From Heliocidaris erythrogramma (Eukaryota > Echinodermata > Echinoidea > Camarodonta > Echinometridae), in NCBI GenBank assembly GCA_025617745.1, contig CM046863.1, positions 1,674,001-1,738,000 on the forward strand: DNA of 64,000 nucleotides, in the 5' to 3' direction. The position numbers were made by a program, and so were the translations under genes. Numbering within the stretch: position 1 is the stretch's first letter; each line of letters starts with the position of its first letter. The notes under the pieces are model-generated. The model ran no database searches. It was not told the origin of the DNA and saw only the letters and a list, made by a program, of their open reading frames with translations. Positions 1 to 10,904 of this stretch are shown here, in pieces.

Positions 1-204
1 GACTCCTTGCTTTTGACTCCCCTCGCTCCCCTTTTGTTTCCATTGTTTTGTGTCCCCTGGCCCTCCCTTGCAGTTCCTGTAGCATGTATACTGTTTGTGT
101 CTGTGGTCTAAAATGTATGTGCTTGTCTTGCTTTTTGTGTTTGTCTTTTTGCCTCTGACGGAGATTCTGCTGGGATCGAAAGCTCAGGCCCCTTTTGGCT
201 CCAT
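1..204 (+). other. Left flank with a hammerhead-like, possibly Penelope-like tail
   Basis: This unique stretch ends where the tandem array begins. Around 157-190 it reads CTGACGGAGATTCTGC followed by TGGGATCGAAAGCTCAGG. That resembles the CUGANGA / stem II / GAAA core of hammerhead motifs seen in Penelope-like retroelement terminal repeats, with a GAT/ATC stem between the two boxes. The first box is imperfect. I see no open reading frame. It may be the 3' end of a retroelement whose body lies outside the window. Confidence 0.3.
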
Positions 205-462
205 GTTTTATATGAGATGAAAAACTTAGTTTCGTCATTTTTTCAAAGAATACCCCATATTGTGATAGCACTACCAATTTAATGCAGGTCAGATAGATCA
301 ATCAATCAGTTACGTAATCTGTGACAATATCAAAGATAAAGATTCAAATTCTAAAAAAATATGTTTGAAATTATATAATTATTGAAAAGAAACCATTGTA
401 AGAATGGTCATATTTCATTCAGCATATCCAATAGCCAGGATTCCATTCCGTTGAATACTTAC

Positions 463-519
463 ACGCTGTACAACGTAGATTAAAAGAAAGAGTAAAGAGA
501 TCAAGAGCAATATTAACAT
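463..519 (-). other. Exon-like module copy 1 (intact)
   Basis: On the minus strand an ATG opens an 18-residue hydrophobic peptide, MLILLLISLLFLLIYVVQ, then a variable codon CGT (Arg) directly before a GTAAGT donor (457-462). A TATAAAG box lies at 572-578, about 60 nt upstream of the ATG. It looks like a signal-peptide or membrane-anchor first exon; expression is unproven. Confidence 0.45.
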
Positions 520-836
520 TCAGTATGTCAATTTCTCTTCTTCCTCGAGTTTAACCCATAAGGTTTGTCAACTTTATACGTTGTTTTCTTTTATTTTAAT
601 GATTTTATTACTAGTTAAAATGTTATATGTTTTCTATGAGATAAAAAAGCTAGTTTCATCATTTTCTCAAAGAATACCTCATATTTTGAGAGCACTAACA
701 ATTTAATCAGGTCAGATAGATGAATCAATCAGTTATGTAATCTGTGACAATATCAAAGATATAGATTCAAATTTGTAAAAAAAGTTGTTTGAAATTATAT
801 TATTATTGCCTGGATTCAATTCAGTTGAATACTTAC

Positions 837-893
837 CCACTGTACAACGTAGATGAAGATAAGGAGTAAAGAGATCAAAAGCACTGTTAGCAT
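837..893 (-). other. Exon-like module copy 2 (intact, subfamily 2)
   Basis: Peptide MLTVLLISLLLIFIYVVQ, variable codon TGG (Trp), donor GTAAGT at 831-836. It differs from copy 1 by several nucleotides, yet every resulting change keeps the helix hydrophobic apart from one Ile-to-Thr. The TATA-like position reads TTTAGAG here, so that box is lost. Confidence 0.45.
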
Positions 894-1373
894 TTAGTAC
901 GCCGATTTCTCTTCTTTCTCGTGGCTTACCCTTTAAGATTTGTCAACTCTAAACGTAGTTTTGTTTTATTTTAATGATTTTATTACTAGTTGAAATGTTA
1001 TATGTTTTCTAGGAGGTACAAAAGTTAGTTTCATCATTTTTTCAAAGAATACCCCATATTGTGAGAGCACTACCAATTTAATCAAGGTCAGATAGATGAA
1101 TCAATCAGTTATGTAATCTGTGACAATATCAAAGATACAGATTCAAATTGTAATTCCACGAATACCCCATATTGTGAGAGCACTACCAATTTAATCAAGG
1201 TCAGAGAGATGAATCAATCAGTTATGTAATCTGTGATAATATCAAAGATAAAGATTCAAATTGTAAAAAAGCTGTTTGAAATTATATAATCATTGAAAAG
1301 AAACCATTGTAAGAATGGTCATATTTCATTCAGCATATCAAATAGCCAGGATTCCATTCCGTTGAATACTTAC

Positions 1374-1430
1374 CCACTGTACAACGTAGATCAAAAGAAA
1401 GAGTAAAGAGATCAAGAGCAATATTAACAT
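1374..1430 (-). other. Exon-like module copy 3 (intact)
   Basis: Peptide identical to copy 1 over 18 residues. The variable codon is TGG (Trp) and the donor GTAAGT is at 1368-1373. The upstream box reads GAATAAAG instead of TATAAAG. Confidence 0.45.
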
Positions 1431-1797
1431 TCAGTATGTCAATTTCTGTTCTTCCTCGAGTTTAACCCATAAGATTCGTCAACTTTATTCGTAGTTTTCT
1501 TTCATTTTAATTATTTTATTACTAGTTGAAATGTTATATGTTTTCTATGAGATAAAAGAGTTAGTTTCATCATTTTCTCAAAGAATACCCCATATTATGA
1601 GAGCACTAACAATTTTATCAGGTCAGATGGATGAATCAAACAGTTATGTAATTTGTGACAATATCAACTAAATGGATTCAAATTGTAAAAAAAGGTGTTT
1701 GAAATTATATAATTATTGACAAGAAAACCATTGCAAGAATCGTCATATTTCATTCAGCATATCAAATAGCCATGATTCCATTCCGTTGAATACTTAC

Positions 1798-1854
1798 ACA
1801 CTGTACAATGAAGATCAAAAGAAAGAGCAAAGAGATCAAGAGCAATATTAACAT
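1798..1854 (-). other. Exon-like module copy 4 (intact)
   Basis: Peptide MLILLLISLLFLLIFIVQ. Tyr-Val is replaced by Phe-Ile, which is conservative. The variable codon is TGT (Cys), the donor GTAAGT is intact, and a TATAAAT-like box lies upstream. Confidence 0.45.
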
Positions 1855-2334
1855 CCAGTATGCCAATTTCTCTTTTTCCTCGAGTTTTACCAATAGGATT
1901 TGTCAAATTTATACGTAGTTTTCTTTTATTTTAATGATTTTATTACTAGCTGAAATGTTATATGTTCTCTATGAGATAAAACAGTTAGTTTAATCATTTT
2001 CTCAAAGAATACCCCACATTGTGACATCACTACCAATTTAATCAGGACAGATAGATGAATCAATCAGTTATGTAATCTGTGACAATATCAACGATAGTTA
2101 TTCAAATTGTAATTCCACGAATACCCCATATTTTTTAGAGGACTACCAATTTAATCAAGGTCAGATAGATGAATGAATAAGTTATGTAATATGTGACAAT
2201 ATCAACGATAAAGACTCAAATTGTAAAAAGGCTGATTGAAATTATATTATTATTGACAAGAAAACCATTGCAAGAATGATCATATTTCATTAACCATATA
2301 ACATAGCCAGGATTCCATTCCGTTGAATACTTAC

Positions 2335-2391
2335 ACACTGTACAACGTAGATCAAAAGAAAGAGCAAAGAGATCAAGAGCAATATTAACAT
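2335..2391 (-). other. Exon-like module copy 5 (intact)
   Basis: Same 18-residue peptide as copy 1, variable codon TGT (Cys), donor GTAAGT at 2329-2334, TATAAAG box upstream. A longer open frame of 75 codons overlaps it in another frame (2216-2443) but reads through the donor. I regard that longer frame as the shadow. Confidence 0.45.
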
Positions 2392-2867
2392 CCAGTATGC
2401 CAATTTCTCTTCTTCCTCGTGCTTTACCCATAAGATTTGTCAACTTTATATGTAGTTTTCTTTTAATGATTTTATTACTAGCTGAAATGTTATATGTTTT
2501 CTATGAGATAAAACAGTTAGTTTAATCATTTTCTCAAAGAATACCCCACATTGTGACAGCACTACCAATTTAATCAAGGTCAGATAGATGAATCAATCAG
2601 TTATGTAATCAGTGACAATATCAAAGATACAGATTTAAATTGTAATTCCACGAATACCCCATATTTTGAGAGCACTTCCAATTTTATCAAGGTCAGATAG
2701 ATGAATCAGTCAGTTATGTAATCTGTGAAAATATCAAAGATATAGATTCAAATTTGTAAAAAAGTTGATTGAAATTATATTATTATTGAAAAGAAAACAA
2801 TTGCAAGAATGGTCATATTTCATTAAGGATATTAAAAAGCCTGGATTCAATTCAGTTGAATACTTAC

Positions 2868-2924
2868 TGCCTGTACAACGTAGATAAAGAGGAGGGGTAA
2901 AGAGATCAAAAGCACTTTTAGCAT
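2868..2924 (-). other. Exon-like module copy 6 (intact, subfamily 2)
   Basis: Peptide MLKVLLISLPLLFIYVVQ, variable codon GCA (Ala), donor GTAAGT at 2862-2867, TATAAAG box upstream. Two non-conservative changes (Lys-3 and Pro-10) suggest weaker constraint in this copy. Confidence 0.4.
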
Positions 2925-3291
2925 TTAGTACCTTGATTTCTCTTCTTTCTCGAGGCTTACCCTTTAAGATTTGTCAACTTTATAAGTAGTTTTCTTTCAT
3001 TTTAATGATTTTATTACTAGTTGAAATGTTATATGTTTTATATGAGATGAAAAAAACTTTTCGTCATTTTTTCAAAGAATACCCCATATTTTGAGAGCGC
3101 TACCAATTTAATCCAGTTCAGATAGATGAATCAATCAGTAATGTAATCTCTGACAAAATCAAAGATAAAGATTCAAATCCTAAAAAAATCTGTTTGAAAT
3201 TATATAATTATTGAAAAGAAACCATTGTAAGAATGGTCATATTTCATTCAGCATATCAAATAGCCAGGATTCCATTCCGTTGAATACTTAC

Positions 3292-3348
3292 CCACTGTAC
3301 AACGTAGATCAAAAGAAAGAGTAAAGAGATCAAGAGCAATATTAACAT
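3292..3348 (-). other. Exon-like module copy 7 (intact)
   Basis: Identical in peptide and variable codon (TGG, Trp) to copy 3. Donor GTAAGT is at 3286-3291. The upstream box reads CATAAAG. Confidence 0.42.
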
Positions 3349-3958
3349 TCAGTATGTCAATTTCTCTTGTTCCTCGAGTTTAACTCATAAGATTTGTCAA
3401 CTTTATGCGTAGTTTTCTTTTACTTTAATGATATTATTACTAGCTGAAATGTTATATGTTTTCTATGAGATAAAAAAGTTAGTTTCATCATTTTCTCAAA
3501 GAATATCCCATATTTTGAGAGCACTACCAATTTAATCAGGACAGATAGATGAATCAATCAGTTATGTAATCTGTGACAATATCAACGATAGTGAATCAAA
3601 TTGTAATTCCACGAATACCCCAGATTTTTTTAGAGGACTACCAATTTAATCAAGGTCAGATAAATGAATGAATAAGTTATGTAATATGTGACAATATCAA
3701 CGATAAAGACTCAAATTGTAAAAAAGCTGTTTGAAATTTCAAAGAATACTCCATATTGTGAGAGCGCTACCAATTTAATCCCGTTCAGATAGATGAATCA
3801 ATCAGTTATGTAATCTCTGACAAAATCAAAGATAAAGATTCAAATCCTAAAAAATCTGTTTGAAAGTATATAATTATTGACAAGAAAACCATTGCAAGAA
3901 CGGTCATATTTTATTAAGCATATAGCATTGCCAGGATTCCATTCCGTTGAATACCTAC

Positions 3959-4014
3959 CCACTGTACAAGTAGATGAAAAGAAAGAGCAAAGAGATCAAG
4001 AGCAATATTAATAT
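3959..4014 (-). pseudogene. Exon-like module copy 8 (broken)
   Basis: The start codon is ATA instead of ATG, one base is missing in the Tyr-Val-Val stretch so the frame shifts, and the donor reads GTAGGT. A decayed copy. Confidence 0.5.
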
Positions 4015-4372
4015 TCTGCATGTCAATTTCTCTTCTTCCTCGAGTTTAACCTATAAGATTTGTCAACTTTATACGTAGTTTTCTTTTATTTTAATGATTT
4101 TATTACTAGTTGAAATGTTATATGTTTGATATGAGATGAAAAACTTATTTTTTTCAAAGAATACCCCATATTGTGAGAGCGCTACCAATTTAATCCAGTT
4201 CAGATAGATGAATCAATCAGTTATGTAATCTCTGACAAAATCAAAGATAAAGATTCAAATCCTAAAAAATCTGTTTGAAATTATATAATTATTGAAAAGA
4301 AACCATTGTAAGAATGGTCATATTTCATTCAGCATATCCAGTAGCCAGGATTCAATTCCGTTGAATACTTAA

Positions 4373-4429
4373 CCCCTTTACAACGTAGATCGAAAGAACG
4401 AGTAAAGAGGTCAAGAGCAATATTAACAT
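4373..4429 (-). pseudogene. Exon-like module copy 9 (donor lost)
   Basis: The ATG and open frame survive (MLILLLTSLLVLSIYVVK plus GGG), but the donor GT has become TT (TTAAGT at 4367-4372). Polar changes at positions 7 and 13 accompany the loss of the splice site, as expected of a copy released from constraint. Confidence 0.45.
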
Positions 4430-4799
4430 TGAGTATGTCAATTTCTGTTCTTCCTCGAGTTTTACCCATAAGATTTGTCAACTCTATACGTAGTTTTGTT
4501 TTATTTTAATGATTTTATTACTAGTTGAAATGTTATATGTTTTCTATGAGATAAAAAATATTAGTTTCATCATTTTCTCAAAGAATACCCCATATTGTGA
4601 GAGCGCAACCAATTTAATCAAGGTCAGATAGATAAATCAATCAGATATGTAATCTGTGACAATACCAACGATATAGATTCAAATTGTACAAAAAGTTGTC
4701 TTATATGAAATAATGATTGAAAAGAAAATCATTGTAAGAATGGTCATAATTTCATTAAGCATATCAAATAGCCTGGATTCATTTCAGTTGAATACTTAC

Positions 4800-4856
4800 A
4801 GGCTGTACAACGTAGATTTAGAGGAGATGCAAAGAAATCAAGAGCAATATTAACAT
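4800..4856 (-). pseudogene. Exon-like module copy 10 (stop codon)
   Basis: Start and donor (GTAAGT at 4794-4799) are intact, but codon 13 is TAA. The variable codon is CCT. Confidence 0.45.
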
Positions 4857-5337
4857 TCAGTATTTCAATTTTCTTCTTTCTCGAGCTTTGCCCTTTAAGA
4901 TGACCGGGTTGTATACGTAGTTTTCTTTTGTTTTACTGATTTTATTATTAATTGAAATGTAATATGTTTTCTAGGAGGTACAAAAAATAGTTTCATCTTT
5001 TTTTTCAAAGAATACCCCATATTGTGGGAGCAATACCAATTTAATCAAGGTCAGATAGATAAATCAATCAGTTATGTAATCTGTGACAATATGAAAGATA
5101 GAGATTCAAATTGCAATTCCATGAATACCCCATATTTTGAGAGCACTACCAATTTAATAAAAGTCTGATAGATGAAGCAATCAGTTATGTAATCTGTGAC
5201 AATGTCAAAGATATAGTTTCAAATTGTAAAAAATTGTTGCAAATTATGTAATTATTGAAAAAAAAAACCATTGCAAGAATGGTCATATTTCATTCAGCAT
5301 ATCAAATAGCCAGGATTCCATTCCGGTGAATACTTAC

Positions 5338-5394
5338 AAACTGTACAACGTAGATCAAAGGAAAGAGTAAAGAAATCAAAAGCAATTTTAGCAT
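5338..5394 (-). other. Exon-like module copy 11 (intact)
   Basis: Peptide MLKLLLISLLFPLIYVVQ, variable codon TTT (Phe), donor GTAAGT at 5332-5337. It mixes features of both subfamilies, which suggests exchange between units. Confidence 0.42.
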
Positions 5395-5812
5395 TCAGTA
5401 TGCCAATTTTCTTCTTTCTCGAGCTTTGCCCTTTAAGATGAGTGAGTTTTGTACGTAATTTTCTTTTATTTTACTGATTTATTACTTATTGAAATATTGT
5501 GAGAGCACTACCAATTAAATCAAGGTCAGATAGATGAATCAATCAGTTATGTAATCTGTGACAATATCAAAGATACAGATTCAAATTGTAATTCCACGAA
5601 TACCCCATATTTTGAGAGCACTACCAATTTAATCAAGGTCAGATAGATGAATCAATCAGTTATGTAATCTGTGACAATATCAAAGATAAAGATTCAAATT
5701 GTATAAAACCTGTTTGAAATTATATAATTATTGAAAAGAAAACCATTGCAAGAATGGTCATATCTTATTAAGGATATCAAAAAGCCTGGATTCAATTCAG
5801 TTGAATGCTTAC

Positions 5813-5869
5813 CGCCTGTACAACGTAGATGAAGAGAACGAATAAAGAGATCAAAAGCACTATTACCAT
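5813..5869 (-). other. Exon-like module copy 12 (intact, subfamily 2)
   Basis: Peptide MVIVLLISLFVLFIYVVQ, variable codon GCG (Ala), donor GTAAGC at 5807-5812. This is the most diverged intact copy; all its substitutions are hydrophobic for hydrophobic. Confidence 0.45.
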
Positions 5870-6678
5870 TTAGTACGTCGATTTCTCTTCTTTCTCGAGT
5901 TTAAACCCTTTAAGATTTGTCAACTTTATAAGTAGTTTTCTTTCATTTTATTGTTTGTATTACTAGTTGAAATGTTATATGTTTTCTATGGGATGGAAAA
6001 CTTAGTCGTCATTTTTTTCAAAGAATACCCCATATTGTGATAGCACTGCCAATTTAATCCAGGTCTGATAGATGAATCAATCAGTTATGTAATCTGTGAC
6101 AATATCAAAGATAAAGTTTCAATTTTTTTTCAGAAAAAAGTTTTGCGGTACAACCATGTGAGTTGGAATAAATCCACGTTCCGGTCAGAATGCTCTTGCC
6201 GTCGTCAGGAGAATAAGAAGAGCGAATAAATCAGCAGAATTTATATGTGACGCGGTAGAAATTCTACAGCTTCACAACTTGTTTGTAATGTTAGGCAATT
6301 CACTGAATTAGTATAGAAAGAAATAGTAACAATAACATCAAAGTACCTGCATTGAAAGGATACATTACATCAAGGGACCTGCATTGATGCATAACAATTA
6401 TTATATTCATCATTAGGATACTCATTCCGATGTCACTATTTCACCCTTTTTCCACATGTATGTTTATTTTTAACCTTAATTTCTTTCCTCAACAGGATGA
6501 CTTGTTTCTCTCCACAGATTATCTCCAGCAGGATTTCATGTTTCTCTCCTCAATTTGTTCATTACCATTGTTTTTCACCTTTCTCTCCACAGCCACACCT
6601 GTCCACTTCATTCATAACATTTATTTTATTTATTTTTAGTATACTCATTCTGGTGTCATTATTTCACCTCTTTTCCAT

Positions 6679-7128
6679 ATGTATGTTTTAACCCTAATTT
6701 CTTTCCTCAACAGGATGTCATGCTTCTCTCCATATATTATCTACGGTCCCAATCCCCCTTTTGTTTCCAGCTTATCCAGACGGTTAATTGGTTTCTTAGT
6801 TTCTGATAAATATATTGATAAAATGATTGTAGACGAGGACAGAAATTTCCATCTTGGTAGTGATCATAATGTTTTAATCACGCATCTTAAGTTGAAGGCT
6901 AGTGATAATAATATGTTAAAAAATCAGAAAGTTACAGATAAGAAGATTTTGAATGTTACCCATAATCATGACTGGTCAGCTTTTCAAAAGTCTATCTCAG
7001 ATCACTTTGATAATTGGGAAGTTAACCCGGATATTAACCCGGATATTAATTCCCTGTGGGATAAATGGAGGGATAAGCTCCTCTTAAGCAGCCAATACTG
7101 TTATTGGCTGCAAACGTATAAAAGATAA
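6679..7128 (+). pseudogene. LINE endonuclease C-terminal fragment
   Basis: The frame contains GSDHNVLITHLKL, the SDH motif that closes the catalytic core of apurinic-like LINE endonucleases. The preceding ~150 residues of that domain are absent, so this copy could not nick DNA. The protein continues in another frame after a shift near 7112. Confidence 0.7.
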
Positions 7129-8003
7129 TTGTAAACAATGGTGGGATGAGTCTATTGTCACTGCTATTCAAGACAGGAAAGATGCGTGTAAAGAGCATCG
7201 CAGATGGTCAAAGCATGACCAGCACAATAAAGAAAGAGGGGACGCATTGTGGGAAGATTATAAACTTAAGAAGACACTTGCAAAAAATCTCATTCAACAA
7301 AAAACAATGCAATCCAGGGTTGATAGAAGTTTGAAAATTGCTGGAGCTGGGGGAAAATCAAGTAGGGATTTCTGGAACGAATTAAGGGGCCCTAAAAACA
7401 AGCCTCATCTCACTAATCTTAGGATCCCTGAATCCGGGCAAATAACTACTGATAAGCAAGCAATGAGTAGCACAATTAAGCACTATTGGAATACTGTAGG
7501 GAAAATGAACAGGGAATTAGATAATGGTAACGATGAATATATCCACAGTCGTAACAATAATATCAGGAGAGGGATTGCTGTAGGTACAGATAAGGACCCA
7601 ACAAGTACTCTTGACAACATGCATATTACATTTGATGATGTTAAGAATGCTATTGCACATGCCAAAAATAATAAATCTCCTGGCATTGATTGTATCACTA
7701 ACGAGCTTCTAAAAAAGGGCGGGGATAGCTTGATTAAGTCACTAACTTGTCTCTTTAACGCATTTTTAAGTAGGGAAGAAACACCTACTGAATGGAATAA
7801 GGGAATTATCATTCCAATCTATAAGAAGGGAAATAAGAATGATCTAAATAATTATATGGAGATTACTTTAACTTCATGTGTTTCCAAAATTTTTAACCGT
7901 ATTGTTTGCGATCGCATTTCAACATTCCTTGAAGAGAACCAGATACTTTCGGAAATACAAGGAGGATTTAGAAAAGATCACAGATGCGAAGATCACATCT
8001 TCA
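7113..8003 (+). pseudogene. LINE reverse transcriptase, N-terminal part
   Basis: The open frame covers the linker and RT fingers: KNNKSPGIDCITNELLK, PTEWNKGIIIPIYKKG and NYMEITLTSCVSKIFNRI. The last should read NYRxITL in active LINE enzymes; here Arg-Gly is replaced by Met-Glu. The motif QGGFRKDHRCEDHI follows, then the frame shifts near 8003. Confidence 0.85.
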
Positions 8004-8745
8004 GTTCTTCACCCTGAAGAGCATCTTGGCTTCTCGATCAGCAGAAAATAAACCAACTCATTTAGCATTCTTGGACTTCCGTAAGGCATTTGACACAGTT
8101 TGGCGTGAAGGCCTATTATCATTGGCTTGGGATATCGGTATTCGTGGCAGAGTTTGGAATATTTTGGATAAACTATATCATAATGTGCGATGTAATGTTA
8201 AGTTTGGCGATATTGAAACAGATTTCTTTGATATTGATGAGAGGGTCAAACAAGGTTGTGTTTTATCACCTGTTTTATTCTGTATATACATTAATGAATT
8301 ATCTAAGATGCTTCAGGCTCAAGATGTAGGTGTCCATATATTTAATACAAAAATAAGTTCACTCTTTTGGACTGACGATGTCGTCTTAATTGCAGATAAT
8401 GAACGTGATTTACAACGTATGTTGTCCATTGCAGGTGATTTTGCGAAGATGTGGAAACTTGATTTTAATTACGAAAAATCAAATATTATTGTTGCAGGTA
8501 AGCGCACTAATAAAACTAAACTTTGGCCACTTGGTGATCTTCACATTACTGAGGTCGATAGTTATAAGTATTTGGGATTTCAAATTTCAAGAAATCAATC
8601 TGACCATATACATGCCAATGATGTTATCAGAAAAGGTAATCGATTAATCGGTTATATTAAATCCATTATTAATGGTCAGGATGATTTTAACAGGGTTTAC
8701 TATGGTAATGTTCTTTGGAAGGCCCTTGCGCTCCCTCAATTAAGT
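8004..8745 (+). pseudogene. LINE reverse transcriptase, catalytic part
   Basis: Palm motifs are clear: FLDFRKAFDTVW (first Asp), VKQGCVLSPVLFCIYINEL, then FWTDDVVLIAD. The last is the catalytic (Y/F)ADD box with Ala changed to Thr, an unusual and probably damaging change although both Asp residues remain. VDSYKYLGFQIS marks the thumb. The frame shifts near 8745. Confidence 0.88.
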
Positions 8746-9665
8746 ATGCATGCGCGGTGTCGGCCTATAGTGCTAGTGACTATAAACGACTTGAAAACCT
8801 TCAGCTTCAAATGGCGAGATCGATTCTTAAAGCGCCTAGGAACACACCCTCATTTTCCTTATTAGGCGATTTAGGGTGGGATAGCATTGAGAATATTCAC
8901 AATGAAAGAAAGGTTAAGTATTTTGAGAGATTAATGTTACTGGAGGCATATCGATGGCCTAAACTTTTATTGAGAGCGCCGTTTAATTTTAATGATAACG
9001 ATATTCGGTTAAGGTGGAAATGGTTTGAGTCGGTTAAGGGAACTCTTACTAATACTGGTTTCGAACACATTTTTTCACTCGATCATCCCTTTAACCAACT
9101 ATGGTTTAAATCATTTAAGAATATTAATCACGAATTGTATAATAATGACTGGTATAATAATGCATGTTCAAAATCATCTCTACGTGATTATGTTAACATA
9201 AAGAGAGAGCCTAAATTAGAAAGTTATCTTCTCGATAGCTTAGATTTTTATGGTGCCAGCCTAAAGTTCAAAGCTCGGTCGAATACACTGCAGCTTGATG
9301 CCAAAATTAGTATTTGGGATACCAACAATTCAGGTAATTGTAGCTTATGTAATTATGGTATTGAGGACATAAGACATTTTTTGTTCACATGTCATAAACT
9401 AAACGAGATTCGATCTGAAGAAATGCACACACTTGAACGTAAACTATGTGATTCAGATCTAGTTTCCCTCTGGGAAATGTTTATGTGGAATGATATTGAT
9501 GTCAAACTATACCTTATTTTGGGAGGCGATTGCACTCAAGTTATGCCTATGATTTCCAGTAACTTAGCAGTTGCTGCTCAAATAACTTTTGATGAGTTTT
9601 GTAAAACGTACCTTAAAAGAGCATGGAAACTAAGATCATCAATCAAGTCGAGTCCACTTACTTAG
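8746..9665 (+). pseudogene. LINE C-terminal domain with zinc-binding motif
   Basis: The frame continues the RT connection region and ends with CSLCNYGIEDIRHFLFTC, a C-x2-C...H-x4-C zinc-binding motif typical of LINE C-termini. It stops at 9665. The clade cannot be settled by eye. Confidence 0.82.
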
Positions 9666-10416
9666 CATGTGTATAGATCTATGTGTGTGTATATATATAT
9701 ATATATACATTTTTTTTTTTTTTTTTTTTTTTTTGGGGGGGGGGGTAATTTTATGTTCATTTTATGTTCATTATGTTACAATATCTTTTTGTGTTATTAT
9801 ATAATTATGTGTTCTATTGTATACGGATGCACCATCGGTGAGATGGGTGCCGCTGTTTCAAAAGCGATTTCCAAATAAATAAATAAATAAAGTCCTATTG
9901 TTCACTTGTTTTCAATGTTTTTTCAACGCAGGATTAGTTTGATGTTACTTATCCTTTCAATGCAGGTACTTTGATGTTATTGTTACTATTTCTTTCTATA
10001 CTAATTCAGTGAATTGCCTAACATTACAAACAAGTTGTGAAGCTGTAGAATTTATACCGCGTCACATATAAATTCTGCTGATTTATTCGCTCTTCTTATT
10101 CTCCTGACGACGGCCAGAGCATTCTGACCGGAACATGGAGTTATTCCAACTCACATGGTTGTACCTCAAACCTTTTTCTGAATTACAACTTCACCATGCA
10201 AACCTTCAAAAGGTTTGCGCCTTGAGCATCTAATCAGAATGGAAAAGTGCGCTATACAAGTCACATGTATTATTATTATTATTATCCTATATAAAGATTC
10301 AAATTGTGAAAAAGCTGTTTGAAATTATATAATTATTAAAAAGAAACCATTGTAAGAATGGTCATATTTCATTTAGCATATCAAATAGCCAGGAGTCAAT
10401 TCCGTTGAATACTTAC

Positions 10417-10473
10417 CCACTATACAACGTAGATCAAAAGAAAGAGTAAAGAGATCAAGAGCAATATTAACAT
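10417..10473 (-). pseudogene. Exon-like module copy 13 (stop codon)
   Basis: One C-to-T change turns the invariant CAG (Gln-18) into TAG. Start, donor (GTAAGT at 10411-10416) and the variable codon TGG are otherwise as in copy 3. Confidence 0.45.
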
Positions 10474-10847
10474 TCAGTATGTCAATTTCTTTTCTTTCTC
10501 GAGTTTTACCCTATAAGATAGGTCAACTTTATTAACTAGTTTTCTTTTATTTTAATGATTTTTATTACTAGTTGAAATGTTATATGTTTTCTATGGATAA
10601 AAAAGTTAGTTTCGTCATTTTTTTTCCGAAGAATAGCCCATATTGTGAGAGCACTACCAATTCAATCAAGGTCAGATAGATGAATCAGTCCGTTATGTAA
10701 TCTGTGACAATATCAAAGATACAGATTCAAATTGTAAAAAAAGAATGTCTGAAATTTAAAAATGATTGAAAAAAAAAACATTGTAAGAATGGTTATATTT
10801 TATTAGGCATATCAAATAGGAAGGATTTAAATTAGTTCAATACTTAC

Positions 10848-10904
10848 GGTCTGTACAACGTAGATCAAGAGAAGGAGTAAAGAGATCAAAAGAACTATTA
10901 GCAT
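10848..10904 (-). other. Exon-like module copy 14 (intact)
   Basis: Peptide MLIVLLISLLLLLIYVVQ, variable codon ACC (Thr), donor GTAAGT at 10842-10847. The surrounding unit is one of the most diverged in the array, yet the ORF and donor are intact. Confidence 0.47.

Larger units (their letters stand above)
205..6122 (-). repeat. Tandem array, left block (~420 bp units)
   Basis: About 13 imperfect units follow each other. Anchor motif AATACCCCATATT recurs near 251, 671, 1045, 1584, 2005, 2539, 3078, 3505, 4159, 4584, 5014 and 6025, so most units are ~420 bp. A nested ~115 bp segment (AATTCCACGAATACCCCATA) is duplicated in some units, for example near 1161, 2122, 2654, 3615, 5125 and 5604. Units fall into two subfamilies that differ around the exon-like module. 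Read on the minus strand, a unit holds, in order: a TATA-like box, an ATG with a hydrophobic ORF, a GTAAGT donor, a pyrimidine-rich CACAG acceptor-like site, and an AATAAA close to the next unit. A plain satellite is the null hypothesis; the coding-like features are listed per copy. Confidence 0.93.
6400..9892 (+). mobile_element. APE-type LINE, decayed
   Basis: The element runs from an endonuclease C-terminal piece through reverse transcriptase to a zinc-binding C-terminus and ends in an (AAAT)n tail at about 9874-9892. A ~230 bp direct repeat at its 5' side (6419-6648 and 6649-6720 onward) shares TTTCTTTCCTCAACAGGATG. Most of the endonuclease is missing. A T24-G11 homopolymer (9711-9745) lies in the 3' untranslated part. 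Confidence 0.85.
6123..10290 (+). mobile_element. Inverted-repeat-flanked insertion inside the array
   Basis: The array breaks after ATAAAGTTTCAA (6111-6122) and resumes with ATAAAGATTCAA (10291-10302), giving a near-perfect 12-bp target duplication. The insert has two long inverted arms, about 6131-6390 and 9915-10180, roughly 95% identical over ~250 bp. Each carries CCTGACGACGGC...GAGCATTCTGACCGGAAC, which resembles the hammerhead-type motif of Penelope-like elements. Beyond the right arm lies a ~100 bp tail ending in (ATT)n at about 10269-10285. The arms could be inverted terminal repeats of a Penelope-like element or of a foldback transposon. The LINE between them has its own tail and is probably a later guest. 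Confidence 0.75.

Noticed and set aside
2216..2443. 75-codon minus-strand ORF in one array unit
   Set aside because: It reads through the conserved donor and is open only by chance in this unit; the other frame is the one kept open in most copies.
205..6122. CRISPR-like array
   Set aside because: Units are ~420 bp and diverge throughout. There are no short identical repeats with unique spacers, and the context is eukaryotic.
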